DNA of 64,000 nucleotides, taken from Himantopus leucocephalus. Its lineage: Eukaryota > Chordata > Aves > Charadriiformes > Recurvirostridae. A program made the position numbers and the translations under genes. A model generated the notes under the pieces. It was given only the letters and a program-made list of their open reading frames with translations, had not been told where the DNA came from and did not search any database. Positions 1 to 18,202 of the stretch are shown here, one piece after another. The stretch spans positions 2,133,867-2,197,866 of the forward strand of contig RSEF01000012.1 in the NCBI GenBank assembly GCA_003993805.1, in the 5' to 3' direction. The first letter of the stretch is position 1, and each line of letters starts with the position of its first letter.

Positions 1-395
1 GTCCCCGGAGGGTCTGAGTGGGGGGAGCACAAAGAAGGGGCTCGAAATTCGGGTTGTCCCCGTTGGGGCTGTGTGAGGTGGGGGGAGAGGAGGAGTCCCG
101 GTTTTGGGGTGTCTCCAGAGGGTCTGGGTGGGGATAAGGAGCGGCCCCCAGAAGGTCTAGGGTGGAGAGGAGGGGCCCCAGTTTCGAGGTGACCCCAGAG
201 GGGTCAAGGCAGGGTGGGGAGAGAGGAGGGCCCCCAGTTCTGGAGCCCTCTGGGAAGGGGTGGGAAAGAGAGGAGGGTCTGTGTGGGGTGGGGAGGCAAG
301 GGAAGGTCCAGACCTGGGATGTCCCCAGAGGGTCTGTGCAGGTAGGAGAAGAGGACCCCCAGTTTTGGGGTGTCCCCAGTGGGCTGTCTCACGGT
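1..395. repeat. Degenerate G-rich minisatellite, probably in ZMYND10 intron 1
   Basis: Roughly 55-65 bp units recur with drift. Each contains a GTCCCCAGAGGGTCTG-like stretch, then GGTGGGGAGAGAGGAGG, then CCCCCAGTTTTGGGG. Units are visible near 1, 60, 110, 180, 310 and 360. No coding exon is recognisable here. The next ZMYND10 exon starts at 653 and needs one upstream coding exon, so this is most simply the end of intron 1. The array is too diverged for exact unit counts by eye. Confidence 0.7.
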
Positions 396-652
396 GGGTG
401 TTGCTGGGGGCAGGCAGGAGGGCGGTGGGGTTGGGGCTGCCGCGGGTGGAGCCGCTGCCCCAGGGAGCGCAGGCTCAGGGGACAGCGTGGGGTTTGGGGG
501 TGCCTGGCAGGCTTGGGGCATTTCCTGGGGATGGACGGGGGTGCTGGGAGCAGGTTTCCCTGAATGAGGGACCCTCTCCAGGAGCGCAGTGGAGCCCCAA
601 AGCCAGTGGCCAGAGGGCTCTGGCCCTGATGTCTTTGCTGGCTGCCCTGCAG

Positions 653-10395
<9,743 letters not shown>

Positions 10396-10573
10396 GAGAA
10401 GTGGTGACTGGCATCTGGCCCGCGGCTTGGCGAGGCACAGTTTGCCCTTGCGTGCAGACCAGCAACCGGAGAGGAAAAGCCAGCAAAGACCCCTTCTCCC
10501 TGCTCCCAACCCTTGGCAGCGCTGGCTGGGCTCAGCTTCCCCTCTCCCACCTCCCTGCCATGCAGCCTTCTCC

Positions 10574-10579
10574 AATAAA
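10574..10579 (+). terminator. ZMYND10: ZMYND10 polyadenylation signal
   Basis: AATAAA lies 179 bases after the ZMYND10 stop, giving a short 3' UTR. It is the first canonical hexamer downstream of the stop. Confidence 0.8.
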
Positions 10580-10599
10580 CCTCCTTATGCATCCCGCTG

Positions 10600-11733
10600 C
10601 TGCTCGGCTCCTGCTTTTTTGCTCCTAGCTGAAGATGCTAAACCGCTTCCTCCCTCCTTTGCACCCAGGGAGAGGGGTGTGTGGCCATTTTTCCCCTCTG
10701 CAACAACAGAAATCCCAGAGAACCCCAAAAAAGAGCCGATACCCTTGTAGTTACCAAACGGGCCAAGCCCCCTGCAGTCGAGGCACGTGAGCCGGGGGAG
10801 GGAAGGGGGTGGGAAGGCCTCCATGCCGCCTCTTATCTTTTGGCCACCGTCGTTAGAGCAACTGGAGGAGGCAGAGGATGTGGTTAGCACGAGCACCTCG
10901 CTGTGAGAGAGCAGATGAATTTCTCGGGTGTTCGTCATCTGCCATCTCGCAGGGACGATTCCCACCCTCTTTCAGTTGATGTGATGTTAGCACCGAGGGC
11001 TCGGCCCCCTGCCCACCAACAGGGTTTACTGGTGGCCTGCTCTGCCTTGGGGCGCATCCCCACCTCTCTCCCTGGCCACCAGCTGCTGCCGAAGGGCTGG
11101 AGCCTCAGTCTGAGCACAGCTGGGAAAGGTTGATGGTGCATCTTCTTTTCTGATGGGGCACCAGAGACCCCCACACACACCCCCCAAAACAGGCTTTGCA
11201 CCAGTGCTGCTGCTGCGGGAGCCACGACAGTGGGCAGGAAACCATCTCGGTCTGGCCACAGCCCCGGCCGAGCAGCCCGGGGTCCGTGCAAGGAGTTGCC
11301 TTCTCGCTCCGAGCCTTGGCTGCTCGGCCGGGGCTGCGGCTGGACGGAGCATGGGGGCTCTCTGGGGGAACTTTGGCTGCTTCTCACCCGCTGAAAGGTT
11401 CCCCCAGCTGCCTTCCCCGCTGGGAAACTGAGGCACGGAGCAAGGCTTGCCCCGCTCCTGGGAAAGCTGGCGGAGAGAGTGGGGCTGCCGGAGCGGGCCC
11501 CCCCCCCCCCTCCCCGGCAGCGGCTCCGGGAGCTTCATCCCCGCCTCCAGCCCGCCCCGCCGGGCTTGCCGGGACCGGGGACGGCGGTCGGGACCCCGGG
11601 GCGCCCCCAGCTCCTGCCTCAGTTTCCCCCTCGCGGTGTCCGGACGGGGCGGCCCCTCCCGGTCCCCGCCCCGGCCCCATCCCCGGTGCCGGCCCCCGCC
11701 CCGCCGCCGCGCAGCGCCCGCGGCCGCCGGGCC
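10600..11733. promoter_or_regulatory. ZMYND10-RASSF1 intergenic region and RASSF1A promoter CpG island
   Basis: No gene is seen between the ZMYND10 poly(A) signal and the RASSF1 ATG. From about 11,450 the sequence becomes very CpG-rich and runs into the RASSF1A first exon, as expected for the RASSF1A promoter island, which is a classic methylation target in mammals. It includes a poly-C run near 11,500-11,510 and a 19-bp perfect inverted repeat at 11,259-11,336 (separate entry). No TATA box was seen. Confidence 0.65.
11259..11336. repeat. 19-bp perfect inverted repeat, 40-nt loop
   Basis: Arm 1 is CAGCCCCGGCCGAGCAGCC at 11,259-11,277. Arm 2, at 11,318-11,336, is its exact reverse complement. 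Flanking bases pair imperfectly for several more positions. It lies about 400 bp upstream of the RASSF1A ATG. It could form a cruciform or an RNA hairpin if transcribed. Function is unknown. Confidence 0.85.
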
Positions 11734-14700
11734 ATGGAGCTCATCGAGCTGCGGGAGCTGCAGCCGGAGCCGCGGCCGGGCCGGGGCCGCCTGGAACGGA
11801 CCAACGCTTTGCGCATCAGCCCGGCCCGCCGGCCCGGGCCCGGCCCCGGCCCCGGGGCGCACCCCGACCCGCGGCTGACGGCGGTACCGGGCGCCGGGCA
11901 CCGCTTCGAGCCGCGGCGCCGCGGGCTCCACACCTGGTGCGACCTTTGCGGGGACTTCGTCTGGGGCGGCGGCAGGAAGAGCCTCCAGTGCCGCCGTGAG
12001 TACCGCGCCGCGCCCCGGGCCTCCCCCCACCGGGCACCCCCACCGGGCATCCTGCCACCGCGCACCCCACCGGGCATTCCGGTACCGGGCATCCCGCCAC
12101 CGGGCACAGGGCGTCCCGGCATCGGGCAGCCCCATCGGGCACCGGACATCCCGGTACCGAGCACCCCCCACCAGACATCCTGCCACCGGACACGGGCATC
12201 CCACCACCAGGCACCCACACCGGCCATCCTCCCACCAGGCACAGGGTGTCCCGGCACCGGCCACCCCCACCGGGCACCCCTACCAAGCACCAGGCAGTGC
12301 TGGGGACCCCCACTGTGCACCAGGTGTCCCAGTACTAGGCACCCCCACAGAGCAGCAGGCATCCCGGTACTGGGCACCTGCACCACGCACAGGCGTCTTG
12401 GTACCGATTACCCCCACCAGGCACCCCGGTACCGGCCACCCCCACTGGGCACGGGGCATCCCCGTACCAGGCACCCCCACCAGCCACCGGGCCTCTGGGC
12501 ACCAAACACCTGCAGTGGGCACTGGCCATCCCAGCCATCCCCCCTGGCCAGCCCAGGCAGGGAGCACGGGCACCACGGTACCGGCCAGCAGCATGGCACA
12601 GCAACCGGTCCCACGTGGGTGCTGTCCCCTGGGGCCCCAGCACCGGCACAGCATGGGCAGGCATCCGGCACCAGGCGTGGTGACATCCCAGGCACTAGGT
12701 ACCAGCACCGGTAGCGGTGCAGGCAGGGGTACTGGGTACCGGTACTGGCACCGCGCACCAGCCCTTGCTCCACTGGGCACCAGTAACCCCCCCTGGCACA
12801 GCTGCCCGGTCCCGGTGGTGATACCGGCTTCGGTAGGGACACAGCACAAAGCAGCCTGAAATCCCACCAGCTGGATTTGGGGTGCCACTGGATGGGTGGC
12901 CCCGCTGACCCCCCTGTCCTGTCCCTGTCTCCAGACTGCAGCTTCACCTGCCACTACCGGTGCCGGGCCCTGGTGCAGCTGGACTGCAGCGGCCCCCCAG
13001 GCGCCGGCGATGAGGACGATGGCACCGAGCAGGCGCTGGAGAAGGACACCAACGTGGTAGGGCCTGGGCTGTGTCTGTGAGGGAGGGCACGGGTGGGGGG
13101 TGGCCAACCCAGGGTCTGCCTGGGCTGGGGGTGGCCGTGCCGGGCTGTGCCATGCTGTGCCGTGTGAGACTGTGTCACATCATGCCAAACTGTGCTGTGC
13201 CACACTGTACTGGGCCACGCTTTTTGCTAGGAAAAGTTGGCTTTTGCCAAGAAAGGTTGGACCAGATGATCCTTGAGGTCCCTTCCAACCTGGTATTCTA
13301 TGATTCTATGCTGTGCCGTGCTGTGCCAGGCTACGCCGTGCTGGGCTGTGCTGTGCCGTGCCGGGCTGTGCCGTGCCGGGCTGTGCAATGCCGGGCTGGG
13401 CTTTGCCGTGCCGTACCAGGCTGTGCTGAGCCATGCTGGGCTTTACTGGGCTTTGCCATGCCAGACTGTGCCAAACCATGCTGGGCAGTGCTATGACATG
13501 CCAGGCTGTGCCAAACCGTGCCGGGCTGTGGTGTGCCATGCCGGGCTGTGCCATGCCATACTGGGCTGTGCCATGCCATACTATGCCATACAGAGCCATG
13601 CTGTGCCGTGCCATGCCATGCCGTGCCGGACCATGCCGTGCCGTGCCGTGCCGTGCCCGGGCCGTGCCCGCCGGTCCGGTCCGGTCCGGGGCACAGGCGG
13701 GTGCGGTGCGGGCGGGCGGCGCCGGGCGCGGGTGAACTCACCGCCGGAAGCGGGACCGCGCCGCACCGCCCCCGGCCCGCGTCAGCCCCACGGCCGGGGC
13801 GGGGCCGGGGACCGCGCCGAGCCGAGCCGGGACGGGACGGGAGCGCGATAGGCAGCGGGCTGAGCCGAGTCGGGACGGGACCGCGATAGGCACCAGGCTG
13901 AGCCGGGACGGGGACCGCGATAGGAGCGGGCGGAGCCGCGCCGGGACAAGGAGCGGGGCAGCGCTGAGCCGTGCCGGGATAGGGACCGGGAGCGGGCTGA
14001 GCCGAGCCGGGAGCGGGCTGAGCCGGGCCCCAGCCCGGGGTCCGGCCGGGCTGGCGCGGGGCCGGGTGTGCCCGTGTGCCCGCGGGGCGGCGGGGCGGGC
14101 GGGCCGGGCCGTGGCCGCCGCCGCCGCCGTGTCCGTGCCCGCGGCCGGGGCGGGGGGCGGCGGCGGGGCCGGGGGCTGCGGGGCGGCGGCGGCGGCGCTG
14201 GCGCTGCGGCGGGGCGGCGCGGGGGGCACGGGGGGCAGCACGGCCAGCAGCGGCTACTGCAGCCAGGAGGACTCCGACTCCGAGCCCGAGCTCTTCTACA
14301 CCGCCCGCACCTCCCTCGGCCGCCGCCCGCGCCGCCGCCAGGTCGGTTTCCCGGGCCGCCGGCCGTGACGTCATGGGTGGACGGGGTGACGTCATCCGGG
14401 GGAGCGCACCCCCCGGGGGCTGTAGCGGCTCCCGGAGGGGGCGAATGGCTGTGCTTGGGGGGTGTGAGGGTGAGGGCCCCCCCCCGGGGCAGCCTCAGAG
14501 CTGTCCCCATCCCGCGGGGACCCCAGCAGGGCCCGGCAGCGGCTGTGTGCCGTGGGGTGGCCGTCAGGGCTGGGACCCCCGGGTGCCCCCCAGCCCCACG
14601 GCTCCGTGGGGACACGTGCAGCTCTGCGCGGCGGCTCCGCGGCCCCACGTAAATACTCATTAGTGGGTGCTGGCGGCGGGGACGCCGAGCCAGGACGGCT

Positions 14701-17531
14701 GGGTCCACCCTGTGTGGGGCCGGCACTTTGAAGCGGGGTGCCGGCGGCACGGGCGGGCTGCACCCCTCAGCCCGGCCCTCCTGCCCCAAATCCCGGGGCG
14801 TCCCCACGGGCGCCCAGCCTGCCCTGCCGCCTGGGTGCCAGGCTGGCGGCAGCCAGCGCTCTGCCTCGGGGACATCTCTCTGATCTGAGGTGCCGGGAGG
14901 GGACATCTGGCCCCCAGGGTGTCCTCGCGGCGGGTTCACCCAACCCTGCAGCCCCAGGGACGAGGGCTGCGGTGGGGAGGGTGGTGGGGGTGGCCGGTGC
15001 TGGTGTCCCCAGAGCAGGGCTGGGGCTGCGGTGAGCTCAGCTGTGCTTCCCCGGCACGGCCCAGCTCAGCGCCAGCTGGGCTGATGCAACCCCACGCAAC
15101 CACCCGCGCGTGTGTCAGCCGGCGTTTCGGGGCGGGCTGGGGGCGGCAGGACACCAGGGCGGGCAGAGGGGTCCCCCCCCACAGTCGCGGTGCTGCTCAT
15201 CCCGGGTGCTGTCGTGCAGGATGAGCCCAGCGAGTGGGAGAAGACAGAGCTGGACCAGGCGCAGGTGGAGCAGCGCATCAAGGAGTACAACAGCCAGATC
15301 AACAGCAACCTCTTCATGAGCCTGGTACGGGGATGGCACAGGGCCAGGGGGGGTCATGGCACCCTGCCCTGGCCCCGCTCACCCCCCCCACTGGTGTCTC
15401 CCAGAACAAGGATGGCTCCTACACCGGCTTCATCAAGGTGCAGCTGAAGCTGGTGCGCCCCGTCTCGGTGCCGGCCACCAAGCGGGTCCCCTCCCTGCAC
15501 GCGGGGCGGACGGGGCCACGCGCCCAGGGGGTGAAGCGCCGCACGTCCTTCTACCTGCCCAAGGGGACCGTCAAGCACCTGCACATCCTCTCACACACCC
15601 GCGCCAGTGAGGTCATCGACGCCCTCCTGCGCAAGTTCACCGTCGTCGACAACCCCCGCAAGTTCGCTCTCTTCGAGAGGTCTGAGAAGGATGATCAAGG
15701 TAGCGCCCTGGCGCGGCCCTGTCCCCATAACGGTGGCTGTGTCCCTGTGGTGGCAGCTTCCCCTCGGTGGGGGCAGCCCCGTGGTGGCAATGTCCCTGGG
15801 GTGGTGGTGTCCCCTATGGTGGCAGCATCCCCGTGGCAGTGGTGTCCCCATGGTGGTCATGTCCCCTGTGGTGGCAGCATCCCCCTGGAGGTGGTGTCCC
15901 CCATGGTGGTGGGTGGTGTCCCCTGTGGTGGCAGCATCCCCATGGCGGTAGTGTCCCCCATGGCCATGGGTGGTGTTCCCTGTGGTAGCAGCATTCCTAT
16001 GGCAATAGTGTCCCCCATGGTGGTGGGTGGTGTCCCCTGTGGTGGCAGCATCCCCATGGCGGTAGTGTCCTCCCTGGCAGCCATGTCCCGATAGTGGCAG
16101 CTTCCCCTGGGCAGCAGCATCCCCGTGGTGGCAGCATCCCTGTTATGGTAGTATCCCCTTTGGTGGCAGTGTCCCCAGTGGCTGGAGGGGGTGTCCCCCA
16201 TGGTGGCAGTGTCCCCCATGGTGATGTCCCCATAGTGGTAGCATCCCCATGGCAGCAGCATCCCCATGGTGGCAGTACCCCTGTAGTAGCAGTGTCCCCT
16301 GTGGCAGTGGTGTCCCCATAGTGGCAGCATCTCTGTAGCAGTGGTATCCTCCTTTGGTAGCAGTGTTCCCTGTCACCATGGGTGTGGTCCCCCATAGCAG
16401 CAGTGTCCCCCATGGTAGTGGTGTCCCCATAGTGGCAGCATCCCCATGGTGGCAGCATCCCTGTAGCAGTGGTATACCCCTTGATGGCAGTGTCCCCTGT
16501 CCCCCGTGGCAGTGGTGTCCCCATAGTGGCAGCATCCCCATGGTGGCAGCATCCCTGTAGCAGTGGTATACCCCTTGATGGCAGTGTCCCCTGTCCCCCG
16601 TGGCAGTGGTGTCCCCATAGTGGCAGCATCCCCATGGTGGCAGCATCCCTGTAGCAGTGGTATACCCCTTGATGGCAGTGTCCCCTGTCCCCCGTGGCAG
16701 TGGTGTCCCCATAGTGGCAGCATCCCCATGGTGGCAGCATCCCTGTAGCAGTGGTATACCCCTTGATGGCAGTGTCCCCTGTCCCCCGTGGCAGTGGTGT
16801 CCCCATAGTGGCAGCATCCCCATGGTGGCAGCATCCCTGTAGCAGTGGTATACCCCTTGATGGCAGTGTCCCCTGTCCCCCGTGGCAGTGGTGTCCCCAT
16901 AGTGGCAGCATCCCCATGGTGGCAGCATCCCTGTAGCAGTGGTATACCCCTTGATGGCAGTGTCCCCTGTCCCCCGTGGCAGTGGTGTCCCCATAGTGGC
17001 AGCATCCCCATGGTGGCAGCATCCCTGTAGCAGTGGTATACCCCTTGATGGCAGTGTCCCCTGTCCCCTGTGGCAGTGGTGTCCCCATAGTGGCGGTGTC
17101 CCCATGGTGGTGATGTCCCCTTGGCGGTGTCCCCCCCCGTGACACTTGGCCACTGTTGCAGTGTACCTGCGGAAGCTGGCCGATGAGGAGCAGCCCCTGC
17201 GGCTGCGGCTGCTGGCCGGCCCCAGCGAGAAGGTGCTCAGCTTCGTCCTGAAGGAGAACGAGACGGGGGAGGTGAACGTGAGTGCGGGGACGGGGAGGGG
17301 ACTGGCACCCACACCCCCCGGGGGACGTGGCTGTTGTGGGGGGACGCCACGTCCCCGTTGCGATGGCAGCCCGTCTGCCCGCAGTGGGACGCCTTCACGC
17401 TGCCGGAGCTGCACAACTTCCTGCGCATCCTGCAGCGGGAGGAGGAGGAGCACGTGCGCCAGCTGCGGCACCGCTACGCCCGCTGCCGCCAGAAGATGCA
17501 GGAAGCGCTGGCCACGCGCACGCCGGGGTGA
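11734..17531 (+). CDS. RASSF1: RASSF1 isoform A, Ras-association domain tumour suppressor
   Basis: RASSF1A is a scaffold that binds microtubules, Ras-like GTPases and MST1/2 kinases through its SARAH domain (family knowledge). Exons are 11734-11995, 12935-13056, 15220-15324, 15405-15699, 17162-17277 and 17385-17531. They total 1,047 nt, giving 348 aa against 340 in human. The ATG (GGGCCATGG) begins MELIELREL, lacking the few extra N-terminal residues of human. Joining exons 1 and 2 restores a C1 zinc finger with exact spacing H-X12-C-X2-C, then C-X2-C-X4-H-X2-C-X7-C, which supports the splice choice. The Ras-association domain (YTGFIKVQLKLVRPVSV to KFALFER) spans exons 4-5. The SARAH helix (ELHNFLRILQREEEEHVRQL) is in the last exon. 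The human ATM-site Ser-Gln in exon 3 is Asp-Gln here. Introns 1, 2 and 4 are filled with tandem repeats. Confidence 0.95.
12000..12800. repeat. Minisatellite in RASSF1 intron 1
   Basis: Most of intron 1 is a drifting tandem array of short CACCGGGCA / CCGGTACCGGGCATCCC / GGCACCCCCACC units of about 12-30 bp, strongly C-rich on the + strand. Long open frames on both strands (for example 11,996-12,859 on + and 11,026-12,270 on -) come from stop-poor repeat units and are not genes. Repeat character fades by about 12,800, before the exon at 12,935. Confidence 0.85.
13126..13690. repeat. Pentamer-based satellite (GTGCC)n-like in RASSF1 intron 2
   Basis: Long runs of GCCGT, GCCAT, GGGCT and GTGCT pentamers make this stretch low in complexity; the clearest run is CCGTG repeated near 13,630-13,665. 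A CR1 fragment interrupts it at about 13,240-13,308. The array ends just before the C-type first exon region. Confidence 0.85.
13243..13308 (+). mobile_element. CR1 LINE 3'-end fragment
   Basis: The sequence runs GGTTGGACCAGATGATCCTT, GAGGTCCCTTCCAACCTGG, then ATTCTATGATTCTATG. This is the well-known 3' terminus of chicken repeat 1 with its terminal 8-bp repeat. Only the last 65 or so bases are present, in + orientation, typical of 5'-truncated CR1. It points to a bird or other sauropsid. No coding capacity. Confidence 0.92.
13812..14040. repeat. GC-rich tandem array before the RASSF1C exon
   Basis: About six or seven units of 21-43 bp each begin GAGCCG(A/G)GCCGGGA-like. The first four or so carry GGACCGCGATAGG and most end GAGCGGGCT-like. 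The array sits directly upstream of the alternative C-type first exon, so it lies within the likely alternative promoter and CpG island. Confidence 0.8.
14198..14341 (+). CDS. RASSF1: RASSF1 isoform C alternative first exon (start uncertain, no ATG)
   Basis: The frame reads SSGYCSQEDSDSEPELFYTA then RTSLGRRPRRRQ. It matches the human RASSF1C-specific first exon (SSGYCSQEDSDSE, FTARTSLARRPRR) and ends in phase 0 at CAG|GTCGGT (donor at 14,342). It therefore splices in frame to the shared exon at 15,220. Position also fits: between the C1-domain exon and shared exon 3, as in mammals. No ATG occurs in any frame between about 13,636 and 14,341. The start given is the in-frame CTG at 14,198 (context GCGCTGG), which gives 48 residues before the shared part against 49 in human. 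That start is an inference; an upstream exon, a GTG start (14,066 onward) or sequence error are alternatives. Isoform C would be about 268 aa. Confidence 0.8.
15700..17140. repeat. Intron 4 minisatellite with a 94-bp VNTR core
   Basis: Almost all of RASSF1 intron 4 is tandem repeat. From 15,720 to about 16,430 it is a drifting array of short GGTGGCAGCATCCCCATGG / GGTGTCCCC units. From about 16,436 to 17,096 a 94-bp higher-order unit is repeated about seven times nearly without change; identical strings recur at 16,469, 16,563, 16,657, 16,751, 16,845 and 16,939. The unit lacks stops in all three minus-strand frames, producing spurious minus-strand ORFs of up to 628 codons. Copy number is likely polymorphic and may be miscounted in the assembly. 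Confidence 0.93.
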
Positions 17532-17799
17532 CCGCGCCGCCCGCGCCTGCGGCCAGCCAGCGCGCCGGGACCCTCGCCCGCCGGCGGGCAGGGGCACCGG
17601 GGAGGGGGGGTGGAATGGGGCACCCCGGGACCCACTGGGCCGTCGCGGCCCCCATGGGGCTGGCCCGGGGAGTGAGAGTCCCCAGGGGAGTGGGTGTCCC
17701 CAGGGGGGAGGGTGTCCCCAGGGTGTGTGCCCCCAGAGTGAGTGTCCCCGGGCAGTGTGGGAGCAAGTGTCCCCTGGGGGAAGCAGGGCATTGAGCACC

Positions 17800-17805
17800 A
17801 ATAAA
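17800..17805 (+). terminator. RASSF1: RASSF1 polyadenylation signal
   Basis: AATAAA lies 269 bases after the RASSF1 stop. The sequence between is G-rich with repeated GTGTCCCCAGGG-like units. The TUSC2 start is only about 400 bp further on. Confidence 0.8.
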
Positions 17806-17829
17806 GGCATCATGGTGACGAGGCCTGGT

Positions 17830-18202
17830 CTGCGGCGTGTCCTTGGCGGGGAGGCCCGCGGCGGGCTGGGGTGGGAAGGGACACGAAGACGCCCCGGTGC
17901 CACCGGGCCGCGGGTGGCCGCACGCGGGGCGCGGCCGCAGCGGGGCTCGAACCCGCGGCCGCCGCGTTCCCGCCGACGGCAGGCGGGGAGGCGGGCGCGC
18001 CCCGCGCTGCTCTCACGTGACGCGTGCACCTCCTCCCTCCCTGGTCACGTGCGGGGGGCGTCGCGGCCGCCGGAAGTGTCGCAGCGCGGCGGCGGGGCAC
18101 GCAGGGAGGCGGGCGGTCGGTGTCGCCGGGAGGCTCCGGGCCGCTTCCCCCCTCCCCCCCCACCCCCCCCACAGCCCCGCTGCCGCCGCCCCCGCCGCCG
18201 CC
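17830..18202 (+). promoter_or_regulatory. TUSC2: TUSC2 promoter with paired E-boxes and an ETS site
   Basis: This TATA-less CpG-rich segment carries two CACGTG E-boxes, at 18,014-18,019 (CTCACGTGAC) and 18,046-18,051 (GTCACGTGC), of the USF/MYC/TFEB-type sequence. CCGGAAGT, a canonical ETS/GABP site, lies at 18,070-18,077. The TUSC2 ATG follows at 18,203. Factor assignment comes from consensus only. Confidence 0.6.

Noticed and set aside
1..652. ZMYND10 first exon within the window
   Set aside because: No frame in this stretch matches the expected N-terminal motif ending in ..G-W-x-x-Q-H-E. It is minisatellite and intronic sequence, so the exon must lie to the left.
11026..12270. 414-codon minus-strand and overlapping plus-strand frames around RASSF1 exon 1
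   Set aside because: GC-rich and minisatellite sequence lacking stops in several frames on both strands; the real coding is the + exon ending at 11,995.
17940..17956. tRNA T-arm look-alike on the minus strand (5-bp stem, TTCGAGC loop)
   Set aside because: No matching acceptor stem, D-arm or anticodon loop with U33 in the expected 70 bases. Treated as chance in GC-rich DNA.
16143..18029. 628-codon minus-strand open frame
   Set aside because: Produced by the stop-free 94-bp repeat and flanking GC-rich DNA, antisense to RASSF1 exons 5-6. No domain; sequence is cyclic repeat translation.
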